Below, piece by piece: positions 19,541-29,913 of a stretch of 64,000 nucleotides of DNA. Under the pieces are notes generated by a model. That model ran no database searches. It was not told the DNA's origin and saw nothing but the letters and a program-made list of their open reading frames with translations. The stretch spans positions 372,001-436,000 of the forward strand of contig NZ_CP104166.1 of the NCBI RefSeq assembly GCF_029982035.1. Direction: 5' to 3'. Within the stretch, counting starts at the first letter, position 1. Every line of letters starts with the position of its first letter. The translations under genes were made by a program, and so were the position numbers. Origin of the DNA: Megaera polyxenophila. GTDB lineage: Bacteria > Pseudomonadota > Alphaproteobacteria > Rickettsiales > Rickettsiaceae.

Positions 19541-21583
19541 TTATCTACTGAATATCTTGAGGATAAAGACAATATCTTCTGCCGCTTCTTTTAAGTAATC
19601 AAATCTCGAAGAAGCCCCTTTGTGACCAAAATCCATATTAGTTTTAAAAATTATCACGTTATTATCAGCTTTTTTGTGCCTAAGCCGTGCTACCCATTTT
19701 GCAGCCTCCCAGTAACCAACCCGGGGGTCGGTAAGCCCTGCGGTAACCATCAAGTGAGGGTAGTTTTGAGCTTTGACATTATCATATGGCGAATAGGATT
19801 TTATATAATCAAAATAAGCTTTTTCTTTTGGATTTCCCCATTCTTTGAATTCACCAGGAGTAAGAGGCAAAGTTTCATCAAGCATAGTATTTAGAACATC
19901 CACGAATGGAACATGCGCAATTGCTGCCTTAAATAATTCCGGTTTTTCATTAATAACGTTGCCTATCAGCATACCGCCGGCGCTTCCGCCAACTATTACT
20001 ATATTTCCCTTAGCAGTATATTTTTCTTCGATCAATTTCTGAGCTGAGGCAATGAAATCTTCAAATGTTCTTTTTTTAGTAAGGAATTTGGCTGCTTCAT
20101 ACCAGTCGTGGCCTAGATCGTCTCCGCCTCTAATGTGAGCAATGGCATAAACAAACCCACGGTTTACCAGAGAAATGGCTGAATTTTTAAAGGCTGGCGG
20201 CAAGCCATAGCCGTAAGAGCCGTAGCCATATAAATATAAAGGATTTGAGCCATCCTTCTTAAATAAGGATTTTTTATAAAGTAAAGTTATTGGAACTTTT
20301 ACTTCTCCAGAAGTAGCAAATATCCTTTTGGTAACATACTCATCAGGATCAAACCCACTAGGAATTTCCTGAATTTTTAAAATATCAAGCTGCTCATTAT
20401 CAAAATTATATTTATAAACTGTATTAGGTCTACTTGGTGCCGAGTAGTCGATACGTAAATCGTTATGCTCAAAATTAGTACTATAACCGGAAGCTGTATA
20501 TGATTCATCAGGAAAATGTACTAGTTTTGCTTCTCCGGTTTTTAAATCTTTGACAACAATCAAGGGAAGACCGTTATGTCGGTAATTTAGTAAAATATAT
20601 TTTTCTGTTAAATCAAAACCTGATAGATATTTATTAGGATCTTCCTTTATGTATTCTTCCCAACCTTGTTTGATGTTATCTGTTTTTAGAATATGAAAAT
20701 TCTTCGCCCCCTGATTACTATACATATAAAAATAGTTAGCACCATGGTCTACTGAATAAAGAATTTTATCAGCTCTTTTTTGAATAAGAATAGGGGTAAA
20801 GCTTTTGTCATCCATAGGTAAATAATAGGATTCGCTACTATCATGACCGCCCGTGTGGATAATAATATATTTTTTACTAGAGCTTTTATTTACTGAAACC
20901 GAGTATAAAACGTCTTGCTCATGATAGATTAATTTATCTTCATTGCTGTTTGTGCCCAGCTTATGAAACATAACTTTATCATGACGCCAATTTTCATCCA
21001 ATGGAGTATAGAAAAAACCTTCTCCATTTTCATGCCAGACCACATCACCAATAGTATTTTGAATTTGATCAGCTAAAAATTTCTTATTTGCTAGGTCAAA
21101 TAGTGCTATAGTATATTTTTCACCACCAGTAAAATCAGCCGAATAAGCCATAAGTTTATGATCAGGACTTATAGCAAAAGCACCAATAGTAGTAAATTTT
21201 TTACCTTCAGCTAATTTATTGACATCAAGGAGAATCTCTTCCGGATTCTGTATGGAGTCACGCTTTCTACAGTAGATAATATAATCCTTATCTTCTTCAG
21301 TACGCCAGTAGTAATAATAATTATCTTTCTGAGTGTAAGTAGATTGATCAGCCAGTTTGACTCTACCTTTTAGTTCTTCAAAAATCATATCTTTTTGCTT
21401 AGCTAAGGGAGTCATAAAATGACTAAAGTAATCATTTTCTTCTTTTAGGTAATTTAGTATGTCTTTATCCGTAATTTTTTCCGGCCAGCCTTTTCCCCTT
21501 AACCAATGGTATTCATCTTCGATTTCAGTATCTTGTATTTTAAAGCTATAAGGTATTTTCTTTGCTATTGGAGGGGGTTGCAT
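19541..21583 (-). CDS. ptrB: Oligopeptidase B (protease II), S9 family
   Basis: Oligopeptidase B cleaves short peptides after basic residues. The N-terminal two thirds form the seven-bladed propeller; the C-terminal third is an alpha/beta hydrolase with the nucleophile in VGGSAGGML, the Asp in GLTDPRVGYWE and the His in MDFGHKGASSR, so the triad is complete. I chose ATG 21583 (MQPPPIAKKIPYSFK) because AAGGA lies 7 nt upstream; an in-frame start at 21667 would add 28 residues without a visible ribosome-binding site. From 21583 it has 680 residues, normal for the family. Confidence 0.95.
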   Translation of the reverse strand: MQPPPIAKKIPYSFKIQDTEIEDEYHWLRGKGWPEKITDKDILNYLKEENDYFSHFMTPLAKQKDMIFEELKGRVKLADQSTYTQKDNYYYYWRTEEDKDYIIYCRKRDSIQNPEEILLDVNKLAEGKKFTTIGAFAISPDHKLMAYSADFTGGEKYTIALFDLANKKFLADQIQNTIGDVVWHENGEGFFYTPLDENWRHDKVMFHKLGTNSNEDKLIYHEQDVLYSVSVNKSSSKKYIIIHTGGHDSSESYYLPMDDKSFTPILIQKRADKILYSVDHGANYFYMYSNQGAKNFHILKTDNIKQGWEEYIKEDPNKYLSGFDLTEKYILLNYRHNGLPLIVVKDLKTGEAKLVHFPDESYTASGYSTNFEHNDLRIDYSAPSRPNTVYKYNFDNEQLDILKIQEIPSGFDPDEYVTKRIFATSGEVKVPITLLYKKSLFKKDGSNPLYLYGYGSYGYGLPPAFKNSAISLVNRGFVYAIAHIRGGDDLGHDWYEAAKFLTKKRTFEDFIASAQKLIEEKYTAKGNIVIVGGSAGGMLIGNVINEKPELFKAAIAHVPFVDVLNTMLDETLPLTPGEFKEWGNPKEKAYFDYIKSYSPYDNVKAQNYPHLMVTAGLTDPRVGYWEAAKWVARLRHKKADNNVIIFKTNMDFGHKGASSRFDYLKEAAEDIVFILKIFSR

Positions 21584-21772
21584 ATTAATTCCTTGATTAA
21601 TAATTTCTAAAGGATTTTGATATTTGTTGTAGCTCAAAACGGCTAATATTAATAGTTTAATTAGCATTTACAAGTATATATTTTTAATATTGTTATAAAT
21701 TGTCAAAGGCTTGGTAAATTTTAGCCTGAATAGTGCAAAAGTTTCTTTGTATAAGAAACTAGAAAAAACTGA

Positions 21773-21849
21773 TGGTGGGCTTGAGAAGACTTGAACTTCC
21801 GACCTCACGCTTATCAGGCGTGTGCTCTAACCAGCTGAGCTACAAGCCC
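21773..21849 (-). tRNA. tRNA-Ile (anticodon GAT)
   Basis: The minus strand reads GGGCTTG at the 5' acceptor and CAAGCCC-A-CCA at the 3' end, with D-loop AGCTCAGCTGGTTAGAGC, anticodon loop CTGATAA and T-loop GTTCAAGTC. All four arms pair; CCA is encoded. It decodes AUC/AUU. In many bacteria this tRNA sits in the rRNA spacer; here it is unlinked, in line with the split rRNA operon. Confidence 0.97.
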
Positions 21850-22008
21850 ATGTAAATGGGTGAACCAATTCTATTAAAATATCTAGCTTTGTCAAGTTTA
21901 AACCTCAGACAACATAATTTTGCAGTTTAGATGCCAACAAAAGCTTAATTAATTATTTTTTATAAAGTATCATATTATTAATACATTAATTAACAATTTG
22001 TAAAAATT

Positions 22009-24673
22009 ATGAGCATAGAAACCCTAAAACCTCTATTGAAGCCAAATTCCGTAGCACTTATAGGAGCAAGTAGTAGGCCTAATTCTATAGGTTCTGTGGT
22101 TATCAAGAATTTATTACAAAGTGGTTTTTGTGGATGCATTATGCCTGTTAATCCAAAAAGCCCGTCTATAGAAGGGGTGTTGTGTTACAAAGATGTTCAA
22201 AGTCTCCCAATGACTCCAGATCTAGCTATTTTTTGTATTCCGGCTGCTGGTATTCCACCCGTACTGGCACAACTTGGTGAAAGAGGGACGAGAGCTGCAG
22301 TTATTATTTCTGCCGGTTTTGGTTCTAGCGAAGGAGAGGAGGGGTTAAGGCGTAAAAAAGAGTTAATTGAAATAGCAAAGCACTATAATATCCGTCTAAT
22401 TGGACCAAATTGTGTAGGACTTCTTATACCTCCTATTGGCCTAAACGGAAGTTTTGCTCACGTAACCCCAGAGGTAGGCGATATAGGTTTTGTCAGTCAA
22501 TCCGGTGCAGTAGTCACAGCAGTGCTTGATTGGGCAAAAAGCAAACATATAGGTTTTACGCATGTGGTATCAATGGGGGATATGCTAGATTTTGATTTTG
22601 GAGAAGCAATAGAATATCTGGCAAAAGATACAGAAACCAAGACTATTATTTTATATATTGAAGCTATTACGAATGCTCGCAGTTTTATAGCAGCAGCAAG
22701 AGCAGCAGCGTTAGTAAAACCTGTCATAGTTTTAAAAACTGGACGTAGTGAAGAGGGGGCAAAAGCTGCGGCCTCACATACCGGATCACTCGCCGGAGCT
22801 GATGCCGTATACGATGCGGTTTTTCAACGTTGTGGTCTCTTGCGTGTGTATGATATGAATGAATTATTTGATACTATGGAGACACTAGCGCGTACTCAAG
22901 GACTTTGGGGCGATCGTTTATGTATTCTAACTAACGGTGGCGGTATAGGGGTTCTAGCTACCGATAAACTTATAGAACTTGGGGGTAAATTAGCTCAGTT
23001 AGAGGACAAAACAATAGCTCGTTTAAATGAAGTTCTACCGCCTACCTGGTCACACGGTAATCCAGTTGATATTATCGGTGATGCTTCAGGAGAACGTTAT
23101 GCAAATGCGTTTCGTATTATTATGGAAGATAGCAATGTTGATGCCATTCTAGTTCTGAATTGTCCTGTAGCAATTGTACCTAGCTTACAACCAGCTGAAG
23201 CGATATTAAATGCTTATCAGGCAAACAATAGAAACCCAAAACCTGTGTTAATTGCGGCATGGCTTGGAGAGGGTGCTCCTGCTGCGGCAAGGCAATTATT
23301 TGCGGTTAATGATATTCCATCTTATGCCACTCCAGAAAGTGCAATAGAAGGGTTTAAGCGCATGGTTGAATATTACTATAATAGGAAAAAATCGTTAGTC
23401 TCTCACGAAGAGCATCAACGATTCCATCATAAAATTGCTTGCGATATTTTGCAAAAGGCAATTGACAATCAACAAGAATGGTTAACTGAAATTGAAGCAA
23501 AAAACATATTAAGTGCCTACAATATACCAACTGTAAAAACTGTTGAAGTAGAGAACCCACAAGAGGCCTATAAAGCCGCAAAGAAAATGAAAGGTAAGAT
23601 GGTACTTAAAATTCTTTCGCCGGATATTACCCATAAATCTGATTCAGGAGGAGTGGTCTTGAATTTAGAATCCCCAGAAGCGGTGCTACAGGCTGCAGAA
23701 AACATGCTGCAGCGTTATAAAACGACCCATCCTCATTCTAATATTCAAGGCTTTGCCCTCCAAGAGATGATTGAGCGTTCTGGGGCACATGAGTTAATAT
23801 TAGGTGTTTCAGAAGATAGTGTGTTTGGTCCGGTGATGCTTTTTGGTAAGGGCGGTAAAGCTGTTGAAATGGTAAAGGACAAATCTCTTGCACTGCCTCC
23901 TTTGACACCTGAATTAGCAACTGAATTGGTGATGCGTACTCAAATTTATAATTTGCTCAAAGGTTATCGCGATGAGAAGCCGGCAAATATAGAAGCTATT
24001 GTGCAATGTCTGGTTAATTTATCGCAGCTAGTTATAGATCTGCCGATGGTTAAAGAATTAGACATCAATCCTTTGCTTGCAGATAACCAAGGGGTTATTG
24101 CTTTAGATGCCCGTATTAAGGTCAATCTTGGGGTTACCAATCATAACCGTCTGGCAATAGTGCCTTATCCACATCATTTAGTTAAAAAGATAGCAATACC
24201 AGGTTACGAGGATCTGATATTACGGCCTGTGAAATCTAAAGATGCTGCAGCGTTAAATGATGCTCTAAATAAAATTAAACTGGCAAATCATTCGCAACTT
24301 CTATCGTCCCTGCCAATATGAAACGTCTTTGGTCTCCACTCGTCTAAGTCAAATTGATTATGATAAGGAAATGGTTTTTGTAGTTGAGAATAAAAAGAAC
24401 AACTTTGATGAAATTTTGGGTATTGCCCGTGTTCGAAAAATAACGACGGGTAAAACAGTAACGTTAGAATGTATGTTTGATGCAATACCGGAATTTTATA
24501 TTAATGCCAATTTATTGCTGGAATATGTGATTGAGTATGCGCATTCTAGCAAAATCAAAACCTTATTTACTGATTTATTACATCCAATGTTTCATGAACC
24601 TTATAAAAAAGCAGGTTTTAAGGAAATACCGCATAGTAAAAAAGGTACAGATAGATTGGTTTATGATTTATAA
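22009..24673 (+). pseudogene. Pat-like acyl-CoA synthetase (NDP-forming)/GNAT protein acetyltransferase, frameshifted
   Basis: Positions 22009-24321 encode 770 residues: a CoA-binding domain (SVALIGASSRPNSIGSVVIK), succinyl-CoA-ligase-like domains with SHTGSLAGADAVYDAVF, and an ATP-grasp domain (LKILSPDITHKSDSGGVVLN). The expected C-terminal GNAT domain starts (LILRPVKSKDAAAL) but stops at 24321. It continues in the +1 frame, open from about 24278 (IIRNFYRPCQYE) through RLSQIDYDKEMVFVVE to 24673. Together they give about 885 residues, the size of E. coli Pat/YfiQ. Pat enzymes acetylate protein lysines, for example in acetyl-CoA synthetase. The break lies near the AATAAAATTAAA tract around 24265-24290. 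Confidence 0.85.
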
Positions 24674-24797
24674 TTCCACGGAATTAGGTATTAAACTGTA
24701 GAGAGTAGATAAAACTTATTATATTAACCCCTTTTCTGTTAAGTATAGGGCAGTAACTGAGCACAAAATAAAAATTTAAATTTTGTCTTATTACTAC

Positions 24798-25856
24798 CTA
24801 TTCTGCATTTGCTATGGATGGTACTAACCAGAACTGACCTGGTTCAAGGTTTCTAATTTTATCTCCTACAGATAGAAACTTTTTTGCTTTTTCTAGTTTG
24901 ATTAAAGCCTCTCCCCTTGGTTCATCGGTCAGTTTAAATACATCATAGTGAGAAGGTACAGTAAAGGGACGACCAAGGTCAATATAAGCCCTTACCATGT
25001 CCTCAGGATTCATATGGGCATATTGCATAAACCATCTTGGTTCATAAGCTCCCATAGGTAGTAGAGCTAAACGAAAACTACCAAATTTTTCTCTGGCTTT
25101 TTTAAAATATCTTCCATTTCCGTATCCGGAATCGCCTACAAAGTATATATTACCGGAGTTGGTTTCAATGTTAAGTGCTGCCCACAAGGCTTTATTACGG
25201 TCAAATAATCCCCTTGCTGACCAATGTTGCATAGGTTCTATGTGGAATTTTACATAATCATTAATTATTACCTGGTCTCCCCAATCATAAGCTTCCACTT
25301 CTATTTCAGAATTGGAGGCTTTGATTATTGTGTCATTGCCAAGAGGGGTAATAATACGTGGTTTATGTTTTTGCCATAATAAGTTAATAGTTGCAAGATC
25401 CAGGTGATCGTAGTGATTATGGCTAACCCAAACAATATCAATAGGGGGTAAATGCTCAAAATTAATTCCCGGGTCTATTACCCGTTTCGGTCCTGCAAAA
25501 CTAACGGGACTTGCTCTTTCAGACCAGACGGGGTCGGTAAGAATATTAAGGCCTTGTGTTTGGATAAGAAATGTAACGTGCCCGACATAAGAAACTCTAA
25601 GATCAGATCCCATGACCCTTGCGGGCGGTAAATCAAATTGATTATTTGGTACTTTATCTGGCCAAGGAGAGGATTTTTCTGTAACTCGCCATTTAAGAAA
25701 ATCAAAAAAGTTTTTCTCATTGTTAAGATCGGAGTCAAAAAATCTGCTACCATCAAAATGATCGCTAACATTACCATTATAATACTTAGAATATGCAAAA
25801 GAAAAGTAGCAAAAAAATATTATGGCGAGTATGAAAATGACAGTATATTTATACAT
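24798..25856 (-). CDS. Metallo-beta-lactamase-fold hydrolase (NAPE-PLD/RomA-like)
   Basis: The protein has one N-terminal membrane segment (YTVIFILAIIFFCYFSFAY) and a metallo-hydrolase domain with SHNHYDHLD (HxHxDH zinc motif), PMQHWSARG, FVGDSGYGN and PSHYDVF ligands. The block LPPARVMGSDLRVSYVGHVT identifies the branch related to N-acyl-phosphatidylethanolamine phospholipase D and bacterial RomA. A lipid or outer-membrane substrate is likely but not shown. I start at ATG 25856; a TTG at 25883 would overlap the HPt gene. It is the last gene of the kinase-idi-HPt operon. Confidence 0.88.
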   Translation of the reverse strand: MYKYTVIFILAIIFFCYFSFAYSKYYNGNVSDHFDGSRFFDSDLNNEKNFFDFLKWRVTEKSSPWPDKVPNNQFDLPPARVMGSDLRVSYVGHVTFLIQTQGLNILTDPVWSERASPVSFAGPKRVIDPGINFEHLPPIDIVWVSHNHYDHLDLATINLLWQKHKPRIITPLGNDTIIKASNSEIEVEAYDWGDQVIINDYVKFHIEPMQHWSARGLFDRNKALWAALNIETNSGNIYFVGDSGYGNGRYFKKAREKFGSFRLALLPMGAYEPRWFMQYAHMNPEDMVRAYIDLGRPFTVPSHYDVFKLTDEPRGEALIKLEKAKKFLSVGDKIRNLEPGQFWLVPSIANAE

Positions 25857-25876
25857 ATACGCAAGAGAGAAAAGGT

Positions 25877-26239
25877 TTAACAAAATTTGTTTAATTCAGG
25901 AATTGCTTTATCTAATTCATTCTTTAGTTTATTATAAAGTCCCTCTAAATCTTCCCAAGCTTGATTGCCACTATCCATCATTTCCTGGGATAAACTTTCT
26001 GTCTGTTTTGCTACATCAGACAATCTATCGATACCAAGTTGCTTAGCAGAAGATTTTATTGTATGAGAAGAAGAGAAAATAATGCGAATATTTTTCTCTT
26101 TAAGACCTTTGGCAATTTCCGATAAATATACTTCTGTATCTTCTAAGAAATATTTTATTATTACTGAAAAACGCTCTCCTAATAAATTTCTAGCAGTATC
26201 GAGAGCTTCTATATTGATTATTTCTGGTTTCTGAGTCAT
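25877..26239 (-). CDS. HPt (histidine phosphotransfer) protein
   Basis: This helical protein of about 120 residues contains SSSHTIKSSAKQLGIDRL, the HPt consensus with the phospho-accepting His. HPt proteins relay phosphate between the receiver domain of a hybrid kinase and a response regulator. The hybrid kinase three genes upstream (26786-28990) has its own receiver but no HPt domain, so the pair fits a phosphorelay. I start at ATG 26239 (MTQKPEIINIEALD); the longer frame to 26272 would overlap idi. Confidence 0.88.
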   Translation of the reverse strand: MTQKPEIINIEALDTARNLLGERFSVIIKYFLEDTEVYLSEIAKGLKEKNIRIIFSSSHTIKSSAKQLGIDRLSDVAKQTESLSQEMMDSGNQAWEDLEGLYNKLKNELDKAIPELNKFC

Positions 26240-26249
26240 TTTTTGCTCT

Positions 26250-26774
26250 TTATTTTTTAGTAAAATTAACAACCATTTCTAACCCTTCTTTAACCCAAAC
26301 TGTAAATAGGGAAGGATGCTTATTCATTTCTGCTAATGTTTCGTTTAAATTATGCCATTGCAGTGTTTCTACTTCCTCAGGGTTAGGGGCGGTTAGTTGC
26401 CCTTCCCAATAGCCGATGAGAATATGATCTATTTCATGCTCGGTTAAATTATTTCCTACATGTGCTTTATAAGTAAAAGTCCCTATTTCTTTTAACGGTA
26501 TGCTTAAACCTATCTCCTCTTTTAGACGCCGAGCAGCAGCTTCCATTAGTGGTTCAGAAGGCCTTGGATGCCCACAACAGCTATTTGTCCACACCCCCCC
26601 ACTGTGGTATTTTGTAAGAGCACGTTTTTGCATCAATAATTCTAATTCTGGATTTCTACGTAAGATAAAAATGGAAAAAGCACGGTGCAAAAGCCCTAGC
26701 TGATGAGCCTTTAATTTTTCTTCTACGCCAATTATATTATCGTTTTTATCAACTAAAATTACCTGTTCACTCAT
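26250..26774 (-). CDS. idi: Isopentenyl-diphosphate delta-isomerase, type I
   Basis: Type I Idi interconverts isopentenyl and dimethylallyl diphosphate, a step needed to start polyprenyl chains for ubiquinone, undecaprenyl carriers and tRNA modification. The 174-residue protein has the Nudix-like fold with TNSCCGHPRPSE (catalytic Cys), AARRLKEEIGL and EHEIDHILIGYW (catalytic Glu). Length fits bacterial type I enzymes. It lies 11 nt after the histidine kinase gene and next to an HPt gene, an unusual setting. Confidence 0.95.
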   Translation of the reverse strand: MSEQVILVDKNDNIIGVEEKLKAHQLGLLHRAFSIFILRRNPELELLMQKRALTKYHSGGVWTNSCCGHPRPSEPLMEAAARRLKEEIGLSIPLKEIGTFTYKAHVGNNLTEHEIDHILIGYWEGQLTAPNPEEVETLQWHNLNETLAEMNKHPSLFTVWVKEGLEMVVNFTKK

Positions 26775-26785
26775 CTATACCCCAT

Positions 26786-28990
26786 TTAAGTAGAAGTTTT
26801 TTTGTATTTTAACCATTTCGATACTATTTTGGCAAAATCTTTTTGACTTACTGGTTTTGATAAGTAATCGTCCATGCCGGCTGCAATACATTTTTCTTTA
26901 TCTCCCTGGAGTGAATTAGCTGTTAAAGCAATTATTGGAATATGTTTTTGATTATTTATATTTTCAAATTCTATTATTTTGCCTGTTGTTTCAAAGCCAT
27001 CCATAACAGGCATTTGACAATCCATAAAGATTAAATCAAAATTTCTGTCAGTTTGTAAAATTTCGTAAGCTGCTGGGCCGCTTTTTGCCACTATAACTTC
27101 ACATCCTAATTTCTCTAGCATTTCTCTACCAATTTCAGCGTTAATCCTGTTATCTTCTACCATTAAAATTCTTACATTTCCGGTAAGATCAGGATCTAAG
27201 GATATTTTTTGTTTAGAGCGGATAGGGTCAGTATTAATATTGTCATTAGCAATATCGAGTAGCATATTAAAAGAAAAAGTAGTGCCAATATTGACTTCGC
27301 TTTCAACGCTAATTTCCCCGCCAAGCAGTGTTACGAGTTTTTGACAAATGGCAAGGCCAAGGCCGGTACCGCCAAATTTTCTGGTAGTTGAGCTGTCTGC
27401 CTGAACAAATTTGTTAAAAATTATTTTCAACTGGTCTTTTGTCATGCCTATACCTGTATCTTTGACGGAAACAACAATCAAGGCTTTTCCTGCGGGGGTT
27501 TTATATAGAGGCTGGTTATTAACCGTTATAGTTATTCCGCCGCTTTGAGTGAATTTTATGGCATTCCCAACTAAATTGTGAAGTATTTGCCTTATTCTCA
27601 TTGTATCTCCAATGAGATATTCGTGAACGCCTTTTTCAAAATTTACCCATAATTTTAACCCTTTTTGCTCGGCTTTTGGCGATAATAAATCTACAACTTC
27701 CTGGACCGCTTTTTTTAAGTTAAAAGGCAACTTTTCGAGTTCCATTTGGCCGGCTTCTATTTTTGAGAAATCAAGTATGTCATTTAAAATATCTAAAAGG
27801 TTTTCTGCTGAGGTTAGTAGGTTATTAAGGTAATGTTGTTGTTGTTGAGTAAGTTTTGTATCAAGTAAGAGCTCTGTAATACCGATAATACCATTCATGG
27901 GAGTCCTAATTTCGTGGCTCATAGTAGCTAAAAATTCTGATTTCATTTTGGTAGCTGATTCTGCTTCTTCTTTAGCGGTTTGCAGCTTTATTTCAGCATT
28001 TTTACGGTCACTGATATCAGTAATTGAACCAGTCATTCTTTTAATGCCCGTATCAGGGTTTATAGTTAGCAATCCTCTTGCCTGAAACCATCTATAGATG
28101 CCTGTTTTGTGCATTAATCTACATTCTACGTCAAAGGGTTTATTATTTTTAAAATGTTTTTCTAAAGCTTGTGCCAATATTTGAGCATCTTCAGGGTGTA
28201 TAAGCGACATAAATTTATCGTAGGAAGCTTCTATTTCTTCGTTTTCATATCCTAGTAGTTTGTAGAATTGAGGTGACCAGTAAACTCTATTTTGCTCTAT
28301 ATTTATCCAGTCCCAAATACCGTCACGGACACCCTCGACAGCTAACTGAAATCTAGTTTCACTTTCTTTCAGATCTTTTGTTTTTTGGTTTACTAATCTT
28401 TCTATATTTTCAGAATACCCAGTTATTACCATGGTAAGGATCGCAGATATTGCTGTAAATAATAAACCTGCTAGTAACAAATACCATAGATGCCATTCTT
28501 TATGGGCTACTAAATATTCAGTTTTTTGCTTGAATAGTACATTCCAGATTTTGCTTTCAAAGCTAATGAAATCAATAGTGCTTAATGAATAGGATGATTT
28601 ATCGTCGATTGATGTAAATATAATATCTTTGCTTTTATTACTAGTATTGTCTGTTACTTCTATTTCAATACCTTTTTCTTTTAAGGTTTCTATAAAATTA
28701 CTGAACAATAAGTCGTTTGTTCTAAAAGTTCCGACTATGATACCTTTTATGGTGATTTTTGGACTTTTTAAGAAGTTATAATAGTTGTTATGGTCAAATA
28801 CAGGTTCAAAAAATCTAATAACTTTATCAGAATCAGGTTTATCAGTTAAGTTTACCACATTTGAAAGTTGCAGTGACTTGGTGGTAATAGCGCGCTCTAT
28901 ATATTCCATAAATTCAGGGTCAGAGTATATATCGTATCCTAAATCATCATATTTAACCTCACAAATTTCGGAATAATATATAGAACTCAT
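26786..28990 (-). CDS. Hybrid sensor histidine kinase, N-terminus replaced by an IS end
   Basis: The domains in order are the rest of a CHASE-like extracellular sensor (about 1-165), one transmembrane helix (about 170-192), a short coiled coil, PAS/PAC (about 210-330), HisKA with MSHEIRTPMNGIIG, HATPase with NAIKFTQ, DTGIGM and GTGLGLAI, and a receiver with MDCQMPVMDGFE. The first transmembrane helix expected before CHASE is missing. The start codon lies in the terminus of the IS5-type fragment at 28983, and residues 1-3 (MSS) are partly IS-encoded. Without the first helix the sensor would probably stay inside the cell, so sensing may be lost although catalysis looks intact. Confidence 0.9.
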   Translation of the reverse strand: MSSIYYSEICEVKYDDLGYDIYSDPEFMEYIERAITTKSLQLSNVVNLTDKPDSDKVIRFFEPVFDHNNYYNFLKSPKITIKGIIVGTFRTNDLLFSNFIETLKEKGIEIEVTDNTSNKSKDIIFTSIDDKSSYSLSTIDFISFESKIWNVLFKQKTEYLVAHKEWHLWYLLLAGLLFTAISAILTMVITGYSENIERLVNQKTKDLKESETRFQLAVEGVRDGIWDWINIEQNRVYWSPQFYKLLGYENEEIEASYDKFMSLIHPEDAQILAQALEKHFKNNKPFDVECRLMHKTGIYRWFQARGLLTINPDTGIKRMTGSITDISDRKNAEIKLQTAKEEAESATKMKSEFLATMSHEIRTPMNGIIGITELLLDTKLTQQQQHYLNNLLTSAENLLDILNDILDFSKIEAGQMELEKLPFNLKKAVQEVVDLLSPKAEQKGLKLWVNFEKGVHEYLIGDTMRIRQILHNLVGNAIKFTQSGGITITVNNQPLYKTPAGKALIVVSVKDTGIGMTKDQLKIIFNKFVQADSSTTRKFGGTGLGLAICQKLVTLLGGEISVESEVNIGTTFSFNMLLDIANDNINTDPIRSKQKISLDPDLTGNVRILMVEDNRINAEIGREMLEKLGCEVIVAKSGPAAYEILQTDRNFDLIFMDCQMPVMDGFETTGKIIEFENINNQKHIPIIALTANSLQGDKEKCIAAGMDDYLSKPVSQKDFAKIVSKWLKYKKTST

Positions 28991-29234
28991 TGCGGGTTTG
29001 AATTTTTACGAAATAAAACCATTATAGCCTTGTATTTAAAAGGTTTGTAGATATATTGAGTATTCATTAATTTTATTTAAGTAACCAAATAGAATGAGCA
29101 GAATTAGACGATACAACAAGCTTCCTACTGTTTTGAGAGAAGATGAATTTAACGAATTTGTCTTACCGCATCTTAAAAAAGGCACACGTGGTCCAAGTAA
29201 AAAGATATCATTTTTCAAATTATTTAATTACATT
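28983..29234 (+). mobile_element. IS5-family fragment (5' 252 bp)
   Basis: The first 252 bp of the IS5-type element lie here in plus orientation, including the terminal repeat GAACTCATTGCGGGTTTGAA, the transposase start (MSRIRRYNKLPTVLRED) and about 43 codons. It breaks off after TTTAATTACATT, where the complete copy in opposite orientation begins at 29235. There is no target duplication at the joint, so the structure arose by rearrangement. Confidence 0.85.
29021..29049 (-). promoter_or_regulatory. Outward-facing promoter in the IS5 end, reading into the histidine kinase operon
   Basis: On the minus strand TATAAT (29026-29021) is a perfect -10 hexamer; 17 nt upstream stands TACAAA, a poor -35 (3 of 6). 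The predicted start would be about 25 nt before the ATG at 28990. The kinase gene has lost its own 5' region, so this IS sequence is the only visible promoter for the operon. Confidence 0.5.
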
Positions 29235-29420
29235 GAACTCATTGCTGGTTTCATAGTTTAAAAACGGGTGGGTTTTTATTCTCGTCGATAAGATTTTGGA
29301 ACTGCAGCTTTTGTATTGGAATTTTTGATGATTTTATAATCAAATTGCTTAATTTTTGGCAATTTGGGCAGTATTCTCCCTTTAGCTTCATCCGCACCTT
29401 GTTTAATCCATGCTTAGCCG

Positions 29421-29913
29421 TTATCCACAAAAATGCCGCAGGTTAACCATGCTGTAGGCTATAGTTTTCAGAGCATAATGGTTTATGCTGTGGAATTCAA
29501 ATCTCAGTAACAACCGTTTGAATTTATCTTCCCAGGCAAATATTCTCTCTATCGTTCTAAACCTTTCTTTAAAGATTTTCCGGCAAAAAGTTTGCTTTCT
29601 TCCTCGCTTAGATTTCTTGCGACTCCTTTTATTCTCTGGCATATTAGGAGTCATGCCAAGATTAAAAATTGCTTTACGATTTTTACGTGAATTATATACA
29701 CCATCTAAGCTCATGGTACTTTCCTTGAGATCTATACCTATTAGTTTTACAATCTTTTTTAAGTTTGATATTGCAGGAGTAAGCAGGATTCCTTCATTCC
29801 TATTACCCGGAGCAGTAACAAAAGGCGCAATAACATTGCAGTTTCTATCACAAAACGGTACAACCTTGTCTCCTTTAGTGTGTTTATGACCATTATACCC
29901 TAAGTTGTCACCC
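29421..29913 (-). CDS. IS5-family transposase, C-terminal frame (copy A)
   Basis: This frame encodes GDNLGYNGHKHTKGDKVVPF, MSLDGVYNSRKNRKA (second catalytic Asp) and TIERIFAWEDKF (catalytic Glu), completing the DDE transposase begun at 30283. It is joined to the first frame by a -1 shift at the run AAAAAAGGGG (minus strand of 29911-29920). A free-standing start (ATG 29714) would lack the N-terminal part, so expression probably depends on frameshifting. Confidence 0.8.
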
